NCBI RefSeq assembly: GCF_003101015.1
Contig: NZ_CP029206.1
Location: 992,001-1,056,000, forward strand
Reading direction: 5' to 3'
Length of the DNA stretch: 64,000 nucleotides
DNA from: Actinobacillus porcitonsillarum
GTDB lineage: Bacteria > Pseudomonadota > Gammaproteobacteria > Enterobacterales > Pasteurellaceae
Shown here: piece after piece, positions 20,305 through 31,098 of the stretch
How positions within the stretch are numbered: position 1 is the first letter of the stretch
Layout of the letters: every line of letters begins with the position of its first letter
Notes under the pieces: model-generated
What the model saw: only the letters and a program-made list of their open reading frames with translations
Database searches by the model: none
Told to the model about the DNA's origin: nothing
Translations under genes and position numbers: made by a program

Positions 20305-20597
20305 TAAATGAGCCTCGTTATTACACGGTGTTTCAATCGAAACAATTATGGCAAAAGGATTAGTTTTGCGGATATAAATAATAAAGAAGCGAATTGTACT
20401 GATCTCTAAGCAATAAGGCTAGTCATTTTTACAAGATTTGAAAAGTTGAAAATGTAAATTTTTCGAGCAAGATCGCAAAATTAATTGAAGGGGACTTTAA
20501 TAAGGCTGTCGAAAGGAAAAGCGGTTAAATTTACCCAAAATCACACAAGAAAGATCAGGGCGAATATAATTCGCCCCTACATATTTTCAACAGGCAT
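20305..20597. other. Intergenic region between obgE and rlmN
   Basis: Roughly 290 bp. It contains the rlmN promoter side, an AAGCGGTTAAATTT uptake-like half site near 20519, and one REP-like palindrome at the obgE end. I see nothing else. Confidence 0.5.
20558..20580. repeat. Single GTAG REP-like palindrome, core GCGAAT-ATTCGC
   Basis: GGGCGAATATAATTCGCCCCTAC matches the right-hand half of the pair near position 1460 except for one base in the loop. Its GTAG head (as CTAC) points towards obgE. Confidence 0.78.
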
Positions 20598-21966
<1,369 letters not shown>

Positions 21967-21977
21967 TTATTAAATGA

Positions 21978-23705
21978 TTACATTTTCTCTACAGTTTTAA
22001 TTCCTAAAAGATCTAAACCTTGTTTTAACGTTTTCGCTGTTAATGCTGCTAAACGTAAACGGCTATTTTTCACAGCTTCTTCTGCATTTAGAATTGGGCA
22101 AGCCTCATAGAAACTTGAGAACGTACCGGCTAACTCATATAAGTATTGGCAAAGAATATGCGGCATTCCTTCTTTTGCTACACCGTTTAACGCTTCTTCA
22201 AATTGCAGTAATTTAACCGCTAATGCACGTTCTTTATCTTCAGTTAAATGAATCTCGCCAGTGAGTTCGTTTGCATCAATACCGGCACGAGCAAAAATCG
22301 AACGGATACGTGTGTAAGCATATTGCATATAAGGTGCTGTGTTGCCCTCAAATGTGAGCATATTATCCCAATCAAACACATAATCCGTTGTACGGTTTTT
22401 GCTAAGATCCGAATACTTCACCGAACCAATTGCAACCGCCTCAACCACTGCTGCTTTTTCTTCCGCAGTTAAGTCTGTTGAACGTGCGGAAATAAGTTTG
22501 TCTGCGCGTTCTACCGCTTCATCAAGAAGATCCTTTAATTTAACCGTTCCGCCTGAACGGGTTTTAAACGGCTTGCCATCTTTACCTAACATCATACCGA
22601 AGAACGGGTGTTCAAGGCTGAAGGAATCCGGTACATAGCCTGCTTTACGGGTAATTAACCACGCTTGTTGCATATGTTGTGCTTGGCGAGAGTCGGAGAA
22701 AACTAAGGCACGGTCAGCTTTTAGTGTTTCATAACGGTATTTTGCCGCTGCAACATCGGTAGTTGTGTAAAGGAAGCCACCATCTTTCTTCTGAACAATA
22801 ACCCCCATTGGGTCGCCGTCTTTATTTTTGAACTCATCTAAGAAAACAACTAATGCGCCTTCATCTTCAACGGCAAGTCCTTTCGCTTTAAGATCGGCAA
22901 CAATTTCAGGCAACATCGGGTTGTAAAGGCTTTCGCCCATTACATCTTTTTCCGTTAGCGTAACATTCAAGCGGTCATAATTTTCTTGGTTGTGGTGCAT
23001 TGTAATATCCACCAGTTTTTTCCACATCGTACGACAATATTCATCGCCACTTTGTAGCTTAACCACGTAGTTACGCGCTTTTTCGGCAAAAGCTTCATCA
23101 CTGTCGTAATGTTCTTTTGCCGCACGGTAGAAGGCTTCTAAATCGCTTAATTCCATTTGGCTGGCGTGCTCATTTTCCATTTTTTCAAGGTAAGCAATCA
23201 GCATACCGAACTGTGTTCCCCAGTCGCCAACGTGATTTGCACGAATGACGTTATTCCCTAAGAACTCAAGTGTACGCACAACCGCATCACCGATAATGGT
23301 AGAACGCAAATGTCCTACGTGCATCTCTTTTGCCACATTTGGCGAAGAGTAATCCACCACAATCGTTTGTGGATTTGCAGTTTGAATACCAAAATTAACC
23401 GCTTGCAATGCTTGATTTGCATTCTCCGCTAACCACGCTTTATTTAAGAAAATATTGATAAAGCCCGGACCGGCAATTTCTAATTTATCTACAATCCCGT
23501 CTAAATTCGCATTATCTAAAATTTTCTGAGCAAACTCACGTGGGTTCATGCCTAATTTTTTTGCTGCCCCCATAGCACCGTTTGCTTGATAATCGCCAAA
23601 TTCAGGTTTGCCTGATTGACGAACAAGCGGTTCAACATTTGAATCCGCACCCGCACTTATCATTGCTTGCTTGATTTTTTCCGATAAAATATGCTGAATA
23701 TTCAC
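21978..23705 (-). CDS. argS: Arginyl-tRNA synthetase
   Basis: Class I aminoacyl-tRNA synthetase, 575 residues. The HIGH-equivalent motif is [20 protein letters not shown], followed by [10 protein letters not shown]. The DALR anticodon-binding domain is at the C-terminus, ending KTVEKM. The KMSKS loop is degenerate ([17 protein letters not shown]), as is common in ArgRS. It is divergent from yecM, a pairing also found in E. coli. Confidence 0.96.
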   Translation of the reverse strand: MNIQHILSEKIKQAMISAGADSNVEPLVRQSGKPEFGDYQANGAMGAAKKLGMNPREFAQKILDNANLDGIVDKLEIAGPGFINIFLNKAWLAENANQALQAVNFGIQTANPQTIVVDYSSPNVAKEMHVGHLRSTIIGDAVVRTLEFLGNNVIRANHVGDWGTQFGMLIAYLEKMENEHASQMELSDLEAFYRAAKEHYDSDEAFAEKARNYVVKLQSGDEYCRTMWKKLVDITMHHNQENYDRLNVTLTEKDVMGESLYNPMLPEIVADLKAKGLAVEDEGALVVFLDEFKNKDGDPMGVIVQKKDGGFLYTTTDVAAAKYRYETLKADRALVFSDSRQAQHMQQAWLITRKAGYVPDSFSLEHPFFGMMLGKDGKPFKTRSGGTVKLKDLLDEAVERADKLISARSTDLTAEEKAAVVEAVAIGSVKYSDLSKNRTTDYVFDWDNMLTFEGNTAPYMQYAYTRIRSIFARAGIDANELTGEIHLTEDKERALAVKLLQFEEALNGVAKEGMPHILCQYLYELAGTFSSFYEACPILNAEEAVKNSRLRLAALTAKTLKQGLDLLGIKTVEKM

Positions 23706-23738
23706 TTTTAATAACCTATCAATTCTGTTTACAAAAAA

Positions 23739-24344
23739 ATGGACAAAATTATATCAGAAACTGCAAAATTTTTCGAGGAAATGACAGCTTGTTTTGGTGA
23801 TTTATCGCAATTTGAGCAAAATATTTTACAAATGGCCCAATTAGCCAAGATTGATTTAGCTAAATTGGAGATTGATCATGTTGCAGTACGAATGAATAGC
23901 ATTGAAAAAGCTGAAAAATGGCGAACATTTTTGTTAAGAAATGCAAAGTTACTTAAAGAAAGTAAAGTAAACGGTCGTCCCATAGGGCTTTTTTTATTGC
24001 CTTATTCATTAAATTTATGTGGCCAGCTTGTTCCCATTTTAGAGCTTCCCTTTCCGAAAGGAAAAGCCTATCCGCAAGAAGGTTGGGAGCACGTTGAAGC
24101 GGTATTTCCAATGCTAGAAACGGAAAATACCTCCCAATGGATTGCACGAACATTAGCGACATTTAACTTAACGGAACATCCCGATTTAGCATTAAAAATA
24201 AGTCAGCCTGAAGTGGAAGGGGAACGTTTGCCCAACCCAACAATTGCAATAACTGTCAAGAATGCAACTTTTTGCAATCATTCTTGTCTTAAGTTACACC
24301 CTTATGGTATAAATGACGTTATCCGTTCAGAAAGTGATTTCTGA
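23739..24344 (+). CDS. yecM: YecM family VOC-like protein
   Basis: A 201-residue protein of the YecM family, structurally related to metal-dependent vicinal-oxygen-chelate proteins. IDHVAVRM and the later [10 protein letters not shown] are the expected fold landmarks. It is divergently placed next to argS with 33 bp between start codons, the same neighbour as in E. coli. The function is not known. Confidence 0.85.
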   Translation: MDKIISETAKFFEEMTACFGDLSQFEQNILQMAQLAKIDLAKLEIDHVAVRMNSIEKAEKWRTFLLRNAKLLKESKVNGRPIGLFLLPYSLNLCGQLVPILELPFPKGKAYPQEGWEHVEAVFPMLETENTSQWIARTLATFNLTEHPDLALKISQPEVEGERLPNPTIAITVKNATFCNHSCLKLHPYGINDVIRSESDF

Positions 24345-24366
24345 ATTTTCTTTATTGGAGTAAAAT

Positions 24367-24831
24367 ATGAAAAAATTTGGATTAGCTGCGGCTTTATTAT
24401 CTAGCTTTGTGATGGTTGGCTGTGCCAATACAGATATTTATAGCGGTAGTGTTTATTCTAGCGACCAAGCTAAGGAAGCACGCTCAATTAGCTATGGTAC
24501 TATTGTATCGGTACGTGATGTTAAAATCCAAGCAGATAACCAAGGCGTAATCGGCACCATTGGTGGTGGTGTATTAGGTGGTTTAGCTGGTTCAACAATT
24601 GGCGGTGGTAGCGGTCAAGCTGTGGCAAGTGCCGTAGGAGCAATTGCAGGTGCAATGATTGGTAGCACAGTTGAAGAAAAAGCGAGTCAAGTTTCTTCTT
24701 TAGAAATGGTGATTCGCAAAGATGATGGCAAAGAAATCGTCGTCGTTCAGAAGAAAGAAGATGGTTTTGTTGCCGGTAAACGTGTAAGAATCGTTGGTTC
24801 TAATGCAGATTTAAACGTTTCTTTACTTTAA
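24367..24831 (+). CDS. slyB: Outer membrane lipoprotein Pcp/SlyB family
   Basis: A 154-residue outer membrane lipoprotein. The lipobox is MVGC. The glycine-zipper hairpin spans about residues 60-105 (GGGVLGGLAGSTIGGGSG, AGAMIGSTVEE). A C-terminal beta region follows (MVIRKDDGKEIVVVQKKEDG). It matches H. influenzae Pcp and E. coli SlyB. The next gene codes for a shorter lipoprotein related only to the C-terminal part. Confidence 0.9.
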   Translation: MKKFGLAAALLSSFVMVGCANTDIYSGSVYSSDQAKEARSISYGTIVSVRDVKIQADNQGVIGTIGGGVLGGLAGSTIGGGSGQAVASAVGAIAGAMIGSTVEEKASQVSSLEMVIRKDDGKEIVVVQKKEDGFVAGKRVRIVGSNADLNVSLL

Positions 24832-24856
24832 ATTCTCGTTCTTTTAAGGATACATA

Positions 24857-25132
24857 ATGAAAAAATTTTCTCTCGCTGTACTTGTAAGTATGGTTTTAGC
24901 GGCTTGTACTGCTGAGGTTTACTCGGATAAAGGTAACGCAACAGTATTAAGTAGCAAAGACTTATCAAAAGATGTTGTTGAATTAACAGTTCAAAAAGAT
25001 AATGGTGAAGTTGTTACGATGACTCGCCAATATGATGCGCATGCGGCAGTTGGCGCACGTGTTAATGTAACTGATAATTACGAACACAAAGACGCAGATT
25101 TAAAAACAATTACGCGTTACGAATTCAAATAA
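24857..25132 (+). CDS. Small lipoprotein resembling the SlyB C-terminal domain
   Basis: 91 residues with signal MKKFSLAVLVSMVLAAC (lipobox LAAC). The region VQKDNGEVVTMTRQYDAHAAVGARVNV resembles the SlyB C-terminal segment encoded just upstream, with the same D-G-x-x-V core and x-G-x-R-V close. The glycine zipper is absent. A duplication of the neighbour with loss of the zipper is likely. The 25-bp gap suggests co-transcription. Confidence 0.8.
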   Translation: MKKFSLAVLVSMVLAACTAEVYSDKGNATVLSSKDLSKDVVELTVQKDNGEVVTMTRQYDAHAAVGARVNVTDNYEHKDADLKTITRYEFK

Positions 25133-25140
25133 TTATTCTA

Positions 25141-25170
25141 AAAAACCGATGTTTCTCATCGGTTTTTTTA
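25141..25170 (+). terminator. Terminator of the slyB pair
   Basis: AAAAACCGATG and CATCGGTTTTT pair around TTTCT, and the T run is part of the right arm. Confidence 0.88.
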
Positions 25171-25186
25171 TAGGAATAAATAATGT

Positions 25187-25221
25187 TAAAAAGCCTACCA
25201 AAAATTTGGTAGGCTTTTTTT
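25187..25221. terminator. Terminator of hbpA, bidirectional in sequence
   Basis: AAAAAGCCTACCAAA and TTTGGTAGGCTTTTT form a strong hairpin 13 bp beyond the hbpA stop codon. Confidence 0.88.
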
Positions 25222-25233
25222 CGATAAGATTAA

Positions 25234-26871
25234 TTAGTCAGTTAATTTTGTACCGTATAAATAGGTGTAACCAAACGGGCTTTGTTTGTAGTCTTGCACA
25301 CGTTTACTTGTCGGCGCAAAGTTAATAGAGTGTGCTACGTTAACCCACGGTGCTTGCTCACGTAATAATACTTGCGCTTGCTCATAAAGTTTCGTGCGTT
25401 CCGCTTTATCGGATAAACCAATCGCTTTATCTAATAAGGCATCTAACTCTGGGTTATTGAAACGAGCATAGTTGCTGTTACCAATGTTGCTTGAACCGAA
25501 TAATGGCGATAAGAAGTTATCCGGATCACCATTGTCGCCAGACCAACCATAAGTCCCTGCAGTTAATTCGCCTGCTTTAGTACGTTTAATATAGTCGCCC
25601 CATTCATAGGTAACTAATTTTGCTTTCACGCCAAGTTTTGCCCAGTCTGCTTGGATAATTTCAGACATACGGCGAGGGTTCGGGTTAGAAGCTCGCACAA
25701 CCGGTTGAACCCATAATTCTGTTTCAAAACCATTTGGATAACCCGCTTCTGCTAACAACTGTTTTGCTTTCTCAATGTTATATTCTGAATCTGGCAAGCT
25801 GTTGTTATAGCCCCAAATTGTTGGCGGTAAAGGGGTTTTCGCGGCTACGCCTGCACCTTGATACACGATATCAATGATTGCTTTTTTATCTACGGCAAGA
25901 TTTAACGCTTGACGAACTTTCACATTATCGAAAGGGGCTTTTTCGGTATTAAAGGCAACATAAGCAATGTTTAAACCCGGATTTGAAAGTAAATTCACTT
26001 TCGGATCGGTTTTCATTTTCTCAATGTCTGTTGCATTTGGGAAATCGATTAAATCACATTGTCCTGCTTGTAATTTCGCATAGCGAGTTGTTGCATCCGG
26101 CACAATTTCAAAGATCAAGCGGTCGAAATCTGCTTTACCGTTCCAATAATCTTTATGTGCAACATAACGGCTTGCTTGATCTAACACATAGCCTGTAAAC
26201 GCAAATGGACCTGTACCGATAGGCGTGCTATCAATCGTTTCAGGTTTACCTGCTTTTAGCATCGCATCGGCATATTCAGCAGAGTAGATTGACGTAAAAT
26301 CCATACCTAAACTTGAAAGGAAGGTAGCATCTTTCTTGTTAAGGGTAAATTTCACCGTATTCTCATCAACTTTTTCTACCGATTTTAATAAAGCAGGGAA
26401 TTTCATCGCTTTAAAGTACGGATAGGTCGCTTTTGATACGTTGTGATACGGGTGATTTGGGTCTAACTGACGGTTAAATGAAAAGACCACATCATCAGCA
26501 TTTAAATCGCGTGTTGGCGTGAATTCTTTATTTGAGTGGAATTTAACCCCTTTACGTAAATGGAAAGTATAGGTTAAACCATCTTCAGAAATCTCCCAAC
26601 TTTCTGCTAAAGCCGGCTCGATTTCGGTTGAACCACGTTTGAATTCCACTAAACGGTTGTAAACTTGTTGTGAACTCGCATTATATGAAATACCGTCCAT
26701 TGCTAAAGCTGGGCTGAAATATTGTGGCGAACGGCTTACACAGTTCACAAACGTTTTTTCACCGGCAGGTTTTGCTACGGTTTTGTTTTCAGTATTTTTA
26801 TCATCGCAAGCGGTTAATGCAAAGGCTGCGACTAAACCGGCTGCAACGGCAGTTAATTTATTTAATTTCAT
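25234..26871 (-). CDS. hbpA: Heme/peptide-binding lipoprotein HbpA (family 5 binding protein)
   Basis: Periplasm-facing lipoprotein of the SBP_bac_5 family. The signal ends in lipobox LTAC (FALTACDD). YNRLVEFKRGSTEIEPALAE, the DPNHPYHNVSK segment and WSGDNGDPDNFLSPL match what I recall of H. influenzae HbpA, which binds heme and glutathione and feeds the Dpp permease. I start at ATG 26871, preceded by GAGGTTCTT; the longer frame adds a non-signal extension. The product has 545 residues. No permease genes adjoin. Confidence 0.88.
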   Translation of the reverse strand: MKLNKLTAVAAGLVAAFALTACDDKNTENKTVAKPAGEKTFVNCVSRSPQYFSPALAMDGISYNASSQQVYNRLVEFKRGSTEIEPALAESWEISEDGLTYTFHLRKGVKFHSNKEFTPTRDLNADDVVFSFNRQLDPNHPYHNVSKATYPYFKAMKFPALLKSVEKVDENTVKFTLNKKDATFLSSLGMDFTSIYSAEYADAMLKAGKPETIDSTPIGTGPFAFTGYVLDQASRYVAHKDYWNGKADFDRLIFEIVPDATTRYAKLQAGQCDLIDFPNATDIEKMKTDPKVNLLSNPGLNIAYVAFNTEKAPFDNVKVRQALNLAVDKKAIIDIVYQGAGVAAKTPLPPTIWGYNNSLPDSEYNIEKAKQLLAEAGYPNGFETELWVQPVVRASNPNPRRMSEIIQADWAKLGVKAKLVTYEWGDYIKRTKAGELTAGTYGWSGDNGDPDNFLSPLFGSSNIGNSNYARFNNPELDALLDKAIGLSDKAERTKLYEQAQVLLREQAPWVNVAHSINFAPTSKRVQDYKQSPFGYTYLYGTKLTD

Positions 26872-26926
26872 AAGAACCTCAAATAAAGGAAAATTCAATA
26901 TTATGTAGTTATTGCACAAAAGATAG

Positions 26927-26953
26927 GTAGGGATGCTACGCTGGCGTCCCTAC
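26927..26953. repeat. GTAG REP-like palindrome with CTAC at both ends
   Basis: It reads GTAGGGATGCTACGCTGG followed by CGTCCCTAC. Unlike the other copies, a single palindrome here has the head motif at both ends, so it may be a collapsed pair. Confidence 0.75.
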
Positions 26954-27075
26954 TATGTTACTTTTAGCAAATTAAAAGTTTTGTACATTTACTACAAATG
27001 CGCTAAGAGATTACCTTTTATTAACATTTGAGTAAAGAAGAAAAGGTATTTATTTATAACAAAACGCTATAAAAA

Positions 27076-27134
27076 AGCGGTTAAATTTTTGAAAATTTTG
27101 CATTTGCAAAACGTTCTTCAAATTTAACCGCTTA
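27076..27134. terminator. Hairpin of AAGCGGTTAAATTT / AAATTTAACCGCTT after satP
   Basis: Extended inverted uptake-like sequences flank a loop of about 30 nt. It lies 30 bp beyond the satP stop and may terminate it, though the U-tract is weak. Confidence 0.6.
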
Positions 27135-27164
27135 TTACGCACTTGTTATACTTGGTGCGTTAAA

Positions 27165-27731
27165 TTATTTTGGATTACCCACCGGTAATACTTCACGACC
27201 AAAGCTATCATTGATGATATCAGCTGCCGCAAGATAGAATGCTAATAATGCTGTTAATAAACCAAAGTTACCACCAATGTGTGTTAAAGTGTGGTTACCT
27301 GTAAAGTCGCCAGCAGCTAATAAGTAGAAAGTAATGGTTAAAGCAAGGAAAATCGCTTGTAATGCACGCGCTTTTGCTAATGTACCGATAAACATCATTA
27401 ACGTGAACGTACCCCAAACCACTAAGTACCAACCAACGAATTCAGGCGAAACAGTTGCACCGAAGAAAACTTTTAATAATGCGAATGACCACCAGAACGC
27501 ACCGTAGCTTGTAAATGCGGTGAAACCAAAAGTATTACCTTTTGAGAATTCAAACATACCAGCAATCATCTGTGCTGTACCACCGAAAGCAAAGCCCATT
27601 GCAAGCACTAAGCCAACATTTTCGCCACCGAAAGTACCATTGTTGATTAAGCTAAGTAACCAAGTTGTTAATGCAAAACCACATAAACCAAGTGGAGCCG
27701 GGTTTGCTGTTAAAGAGTTATGATTTGACAT
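27165..27731 (-). CDS. satP: Acetate/succinate transporter SatP (GPR1/FUN34/YaaH family)
   Basis: Inner membrane proton-coupled acetate/succinate carrier. It has six hydrophobic segments and the family motif NPAPLGL near the N-terminus. GTFGGENVG and the GDFTGN loop are typical. I start at ATG 27731, after TGAGGTCTTCA, giving 188 residues. It appears monocistronic. Confidence 0.9.
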   Translation of the reverse strand: MSNHNSLTANPAPLGLCGFALTTWLLSLINNGTFGGENVGLVLAMGFAFGGTAQMIAGMFEFSKGNTFGFTAFTSYGAFWWSFALLKVFFGATVSPEFVGWYLVVWGTFTLMMFIGTLAKARALQAIFLALTITFYLLAAGDFTGNHTLTHIGGNFGLLTALLAFYLAAADIINDSFGREVLPVGNPK

Positions 27732-27801
27732 TGAAGACCTCATATAAATGTCGATTTAAAAACACCGGTATGATGTAGCAAATGCACAAACCTTTAATTT
27801 T

Positions 27802-27866
27802 GTAGGGTGGACGTAAGTCCACGCTTAGAATAACGATCTTCATGCGTGGACTTACGTCCACCCTAC
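27802..27866. repeat. GTAG REP-like pair, core TGGAC-GTCCA
   Basis: GTAGGGTGGACGTAAGTCCA and its inverted partner TGGACTTACGTCCACCCTAC face each other across about 25 bp. The head motifs are outermost. Confidence 0.82.
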
Positions 27867-27881
27867 ATCTAAGAGCATTTC

Positions 27882-27951
27882 GTAGGGGCGGGGTTTATCC
27901 CCGCCCATAAGCAATCATTGATATTCGGGTGGGGATAAACCCCACCCCTAC
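27882..27951. repeat. GTAG REP-like pair, core CGGGG-CCCCG
   Basis: The left half is GTAGGGGCGGGGTTTATCCC and the right half ends CCCCACCCCTAC. It is very similar to the copy after ileS and lies 15 bp from another REP-like pair with a different core. Confidence 0.82.
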
Positions 27952-27996
27952 GAAAAGATATTAAATGTTTGTGCAACTGTTAAATCATATCGAATT

Positions 27997-29037
27997 TTAC
28001 TTACTGCCTGTTTTTAACAAGTTCCAGTATTTTTCATAAATTTCTACCGCAGAACCTACATCTGCTTGTAGAACGCCTTTCTCAATTTCCGCTTTAGGTG
28101 GGAAAATCAAAGGATCATTTACCGTTTCTGTCGGTAGCAACGCTTTCACGCCTTCATTTGGCATTGAAAAGCCCATGGTTTCGATTACTTCCTTCGCACT
28201 TTCAGGACGAAGTAGGAAATCAATAAATTTATGTGCCGCCTCTTTATTTACCGCACCTTTCGGGATCACGTAGTTATCCATCCACAATACCGCGCCTTCT
28301 TTCGGGAAAATAAATTGTAAATCTTTATTTTCATTTTTCGCACGATAAGCCGAACCCGACCACTGCATACCTACCGATACTTCGCCTTGTAAATAAGGCA
28401 TTTCAGGCGAATCTGAGTTAAACACTAACACGTTTGGAATGAGTTTTTTCAAACGCTCATAAGCGGATTTAATCTCTTGCTCATTTTCACTATTTGGCGA
28501 TTTGCCATCTAATAAAAGTGCAATATGGAAAACTTCACGAGGGTCATTCATCAGCAATAATTTGCCTTTGTATTCCTCACGCCATAAATCGCCCCAGCTT
28601 GAAAGCGCGTTAGGATCGATTTCTGAAGCATTTACCCCAATGCCCGTTAAACCGTAAACATAAGGTAACGAGTATTTATTTTCAGGGTCGAACGGTTTTG
28701 CCATCAATTCCTGCGACACATTTTTCAAATTTGTCAGTTTCGATTTATCCAATTCCGCTAACATCCCTTCTTTTGCCATCTTGCCCACATAGTAGCTTGA
28801 CGGAAAAACAATATCGTAGCCCTTTGAATTTGATAATTTTAACTTAGAGTACATCTCTTCATTACTTTCGAAAGTGGAATAAATCACTTCGATGCCCGTT
28901 TCTTTGGTAAAACGTTCTAATAAAGAAGAAGGAACGTATTCTGTCCAGTTATACACATAAAGTTTTTCAGCGGCATGAGTTGCCATTGCTGAGAATGCCA
29001 CAGCAATTGCTGTGAATTTCGCCAACATTTTATTCAA
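27997..29037 (-). CDS. potD: PotD-like spermidine/putrescine-binding protein
   Basis: Periplasmic polyamine-binding protein of ABC import systems. The signal peptide ends [26 protein letters not shown] and [11 protein letters not shown] match the PotD family. ATG 29028 and TTG 29037 are both possible starts; TTG has better spacing from GGGGA, so I give 29037 with low certainty. potABC are not adjacent, so it must use a permease encoded elsewhere. Confidence 0.87.
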   Translation of the reverse strand: MNKMLAKFTAIAVAFSAMATHAAEKLYVYNWTEYVPSSLLERFTKETGIEVIYSTFESNEEMYSKLKLSNSKGYDIVFPSSYYVGKMAKEGMLAELDKSKLTNLKNVSQELMAKPFDPENKYSLPYVYGLTGIGVNASEIDPNALSSWGDLWREEYKGKLLLMNDPREVFHIALLLDGKSPNSENEQEIKSAYERLKKLIPNVLVFNSDSPEMPYLQGEVSVGMQWSGSAYRAKNENKDLQFIFPKEGAVLWMDNYVIPKGAVNKEAAHKFIDFLLRPESAKEVIETMGFSMPNEGVKALLPTETVNDPLIFPPKAEIEKGVLQADVGSAVEIYEKYWNLLKTGSK

Positions 29038-29442
29038 TTTTTTATCCCCATAAGATAAACAAGGTAAAAAAGACAACGAGAGAAATTACCCCTCGCCCAA
29101 AAAGCGTGCAATTATAGCGACTTCATTTCTGTTTTTCTATAAGAAAAGCTATTTTTTAGCAAAATGAAGAGAAATTTGATAAAAATAGATTTTAAATGCG
29201 AAGTGTTTTTAATTAGAATAAGCGCCCTAAAAAGTAAAATAGGTATTAGATATTTACACATGTAATTTGTTCAACCGCAGAACGTAAATTTCTGCTCCGA
29301 TATGTCTAATTATTAATTATGGATATTCTATTAGACGTGGATATTACGTGGAGTAAATACTGATATTTTATGGATGTTTTTAGGACAGTGGCATCACTTG
29401 TGTTATCTTAGAACTAAAAAAACAAAATAAAAGGAGACAATA
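29038..29442. other. Intergenic region between potD and the fhuC remnant
   Basis: About 400 AT-rich bp with no credible gene. It presumably holds the potD promoter and the old fhu promoter; AAAGGAGACAATA just before 29443 is a well-preserved ribosome site for the dead fhuC. Confidence 0.5.
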
Positions 29443-29810
29443 ATGTTCAATATGGTAAAGGCTTCATTTGAAAAACCTAACCGAACATTACTTAGCGATA
29501 TTTCATTATCGTTTGGACAAAGGAATGTATATAGCCTTATAGGGCATAATGGTTCTGGTAAATTTACGCTCATCAAGCTACTCGCAAAAAAATACACATT
29601 CATCAGGAAATATTACCTTTGATAATATCGCACTAAATGAGTGGGCGGCACATATATGTATATGCTCAGTAAGTAGCTTTACTGCCTCGGCATTTACGCC
29701 AAACAGCAGATCTGACTGCTGAAAGCTAATTGCAATGGGGCGTTATATAACACAATTTGTAGTATTAAATGACATGTTATTAAACATCTTGCTACAAAAA
29801 CGGTGAGTTT
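29443..29810 (+). pseudogene. fhuC: Remnant of ferric hydroxamate transporter ATPase FhuC
   Basis: From ATG 29443 the frame reads like the N-terminus of FhuC (LLSDISLSFGQRNVYSLIGH). The Walker A is damaged: GHNGSGKFT instead of GHNGSGKST. The first frame stops at the TGA just after TATTACCTT. Similarity continues in a second frame (SSGNITFDNIALNEWAA) and then a third (ADLTAES, AMGRYITQF). The last two thirds, including signature and Walker B, are gone. At least two frameshifts and a large deletion are visible. It sits directly upstream of fhuD. Confidence 0.85.
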
Positions 29811-29816
29811 CTATTG

Positions 29817-30725
29817 ATGAAAAAATCCATTTCTTACTTATACAATATCCTTTTACGCCGTTTACAAGCGGTTATTTTTTTCAGTTTTTTTGTATTATCT
29901 GCGTATGCAGGGGAGCCAGAGGAAGTTTTTGTAACACTAGATTGGACGGTCGCAGAAACATTAATCGCATTAGGTGAAAATCCTATAACAATGGGCGACG
30001 CAAAAAATTATAACCGCTGGAATCCAGTATTACCTGAACCGATGCAAGATTTAGGTATTCGATTACAACCTAATCCAGAACAAATAGCCCAGCCTCCTCT
30101 CCATTTAGAGCCTGCCTCTTTAACTTTTATTAATAGTAATTTTTATAGGCAGGCAACATCACAACTTAAAAAACATGCTAAGAATGTTGAAGTCATCGAC
30201 TTTTACCAAGAAGGTGACGCATGGGTAAATGTAATAAATGCAACAAAGCGAATTGCCGAGCTCATTAATAAGCCAGATGCTTTTGAACTCTTATTAAATC
30301 AATATTCGTATACGATTAATACAATTGCACCGCTTGTCAAACCTTATTTAGATCGCCCTATCGCTTTGGTTCAATTTATTGATTCACGCCATTTACGTAT
30401 TTATGCACAAAATAGCCCTTGCGGACATGTATTGGGGCAACTGGGTTTTAAAAATGCTTGGCAAGGTACACATAATTATTGGGGATTTGAAACCATTGAA
30501 GTGACGCAATTATCCCAATTACCTAAAAATAGCCGATTTGTCGTTATAAAGCCTCTCCCAACAAATGTTGCTTTGGCGATTAAATACAATGTCCTTTGGA
30601 AAAAGCTCGATATGGCGAGAGACCCGGTTATATTACCGGCGCTTTGGACTTTCGGTGGGATTCCTTCCGCCCAACGTTTTGCAGAGGCACTTGCAAACGG
30701 TTTAATCCACGGAGGAGAGGGATAA
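29817..30725 (+). CDS. fhuD: Ferric hydroxamate binding protein FhuD
   Basis: Periplasmic binding protein for hydroxamate siderophores, 302 residues. A signal region precedes AYAGEPEE. LDWTVAETLIALGENPITMGDA is close to the FhuD start, written here only as far as LDWTVAETLIALGENP. RIYAQNSPCGHVLGQLG and ALWTFGGIPSAQRFAEAL are also family-like. The frame looks intact, but fhuC is broken and fhuB is not downstream. Start is ATG 29817, not the preceding TTG. Probably non-functional in import unless another ATPase and permease serve it. Confidence 0.87.
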   Translation: MKKSISYLYNILLRRLQAVIFFSFFVLSAYAGEPEEVFVTLDWTVAETLIALGENPITMGDAKNYNRWNPVLPEPMQDLGIRLQPNPEQIAQPPLHLEPASLTFINSNFYRQATSQLKKHAKNVEVIDFYQEGDAWVNVINATKRIAELINKPDAFELLLNQYSYTINTIAPLVKPYLDRPIALVQFIDSRHLRIYAQNSPCGHVLGQLGFKNAWQGTHNYWGFETIEVTQLSQLPKNSRFVVIKPLPTNVALAIKYNVLWKKLDMARDPVILPALWTFGGIPSAQRFAEALANGLIHGGEG

Positions 30726-31098
30726 AAACCACACAAGGGACGCCAGCGTGGCGTCCCTACGCTTTTATTATTTATACATCGCCATGTTATCAAATGAAGG
30801 AATAGTGCATTTGTTACATGATAGCGGACATTATGCATATTTTTTTATTGTGCATCTATTAATCAAAAATGGATGTTGTATAATCAGCGCCTGCGATGCA
30901 GGATTACTCATCTTTACAATAAGTTTAAAGAATGAAAATATTAAAATCAATGTAAAGCTTAGGGATGGGTTATTGATATTAATCAAATTCAGAGTAATAT
31001 GCTAAGTATTTACTGGGGTCATTAGGCAGCGTTATCGCTTAATGAAACTAGAAAATCCTACATTAACATAATGTCATTTAATATGAGGTTAATCATAC
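30726..31098. other. Region between fhuD and the adhesin gene
   Basis: Where fhuB would be expected, there is a REP-like palindrome and then about 330 AT-rich bp. The region presumably holds the adhesin promoter and leader. The small open frames in it show no coding character. Confidence 0.55.
30737..30760. repeat. Single GTAG REP-like palindrome, core ACGCCA-TGGCGT
   Basis: GGGACGCCAGCGTGGCGTCC then CTAC. It begins about 11 bp after the fhuD stop, at the point where fhuB has been lost. Confidence 0.8.

Larger units (their letters stand above)
26872..27164. other. Intergenic region between satP and hbpA
   Basis: This gap carries the hbpA promoter, one REP-like palindrome and an uptake-sequence hairpin. 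Nothing in it looks coding. Confidence 0.5.

Noticed and set aside
29403-29603. Minus-strand 66-codon frame near the fhuC remnant
   Set aside because: It is the reverse of the fhuC fragment, whose plus-strand homology explains the openness.
30596-31005. Small plus-strand open frames between fhuD and the adhesin
   Set aside because: They run across the fhuD end, a REP-like palindrome or AT-rich DNA; no ribosome site or recognisable protein.
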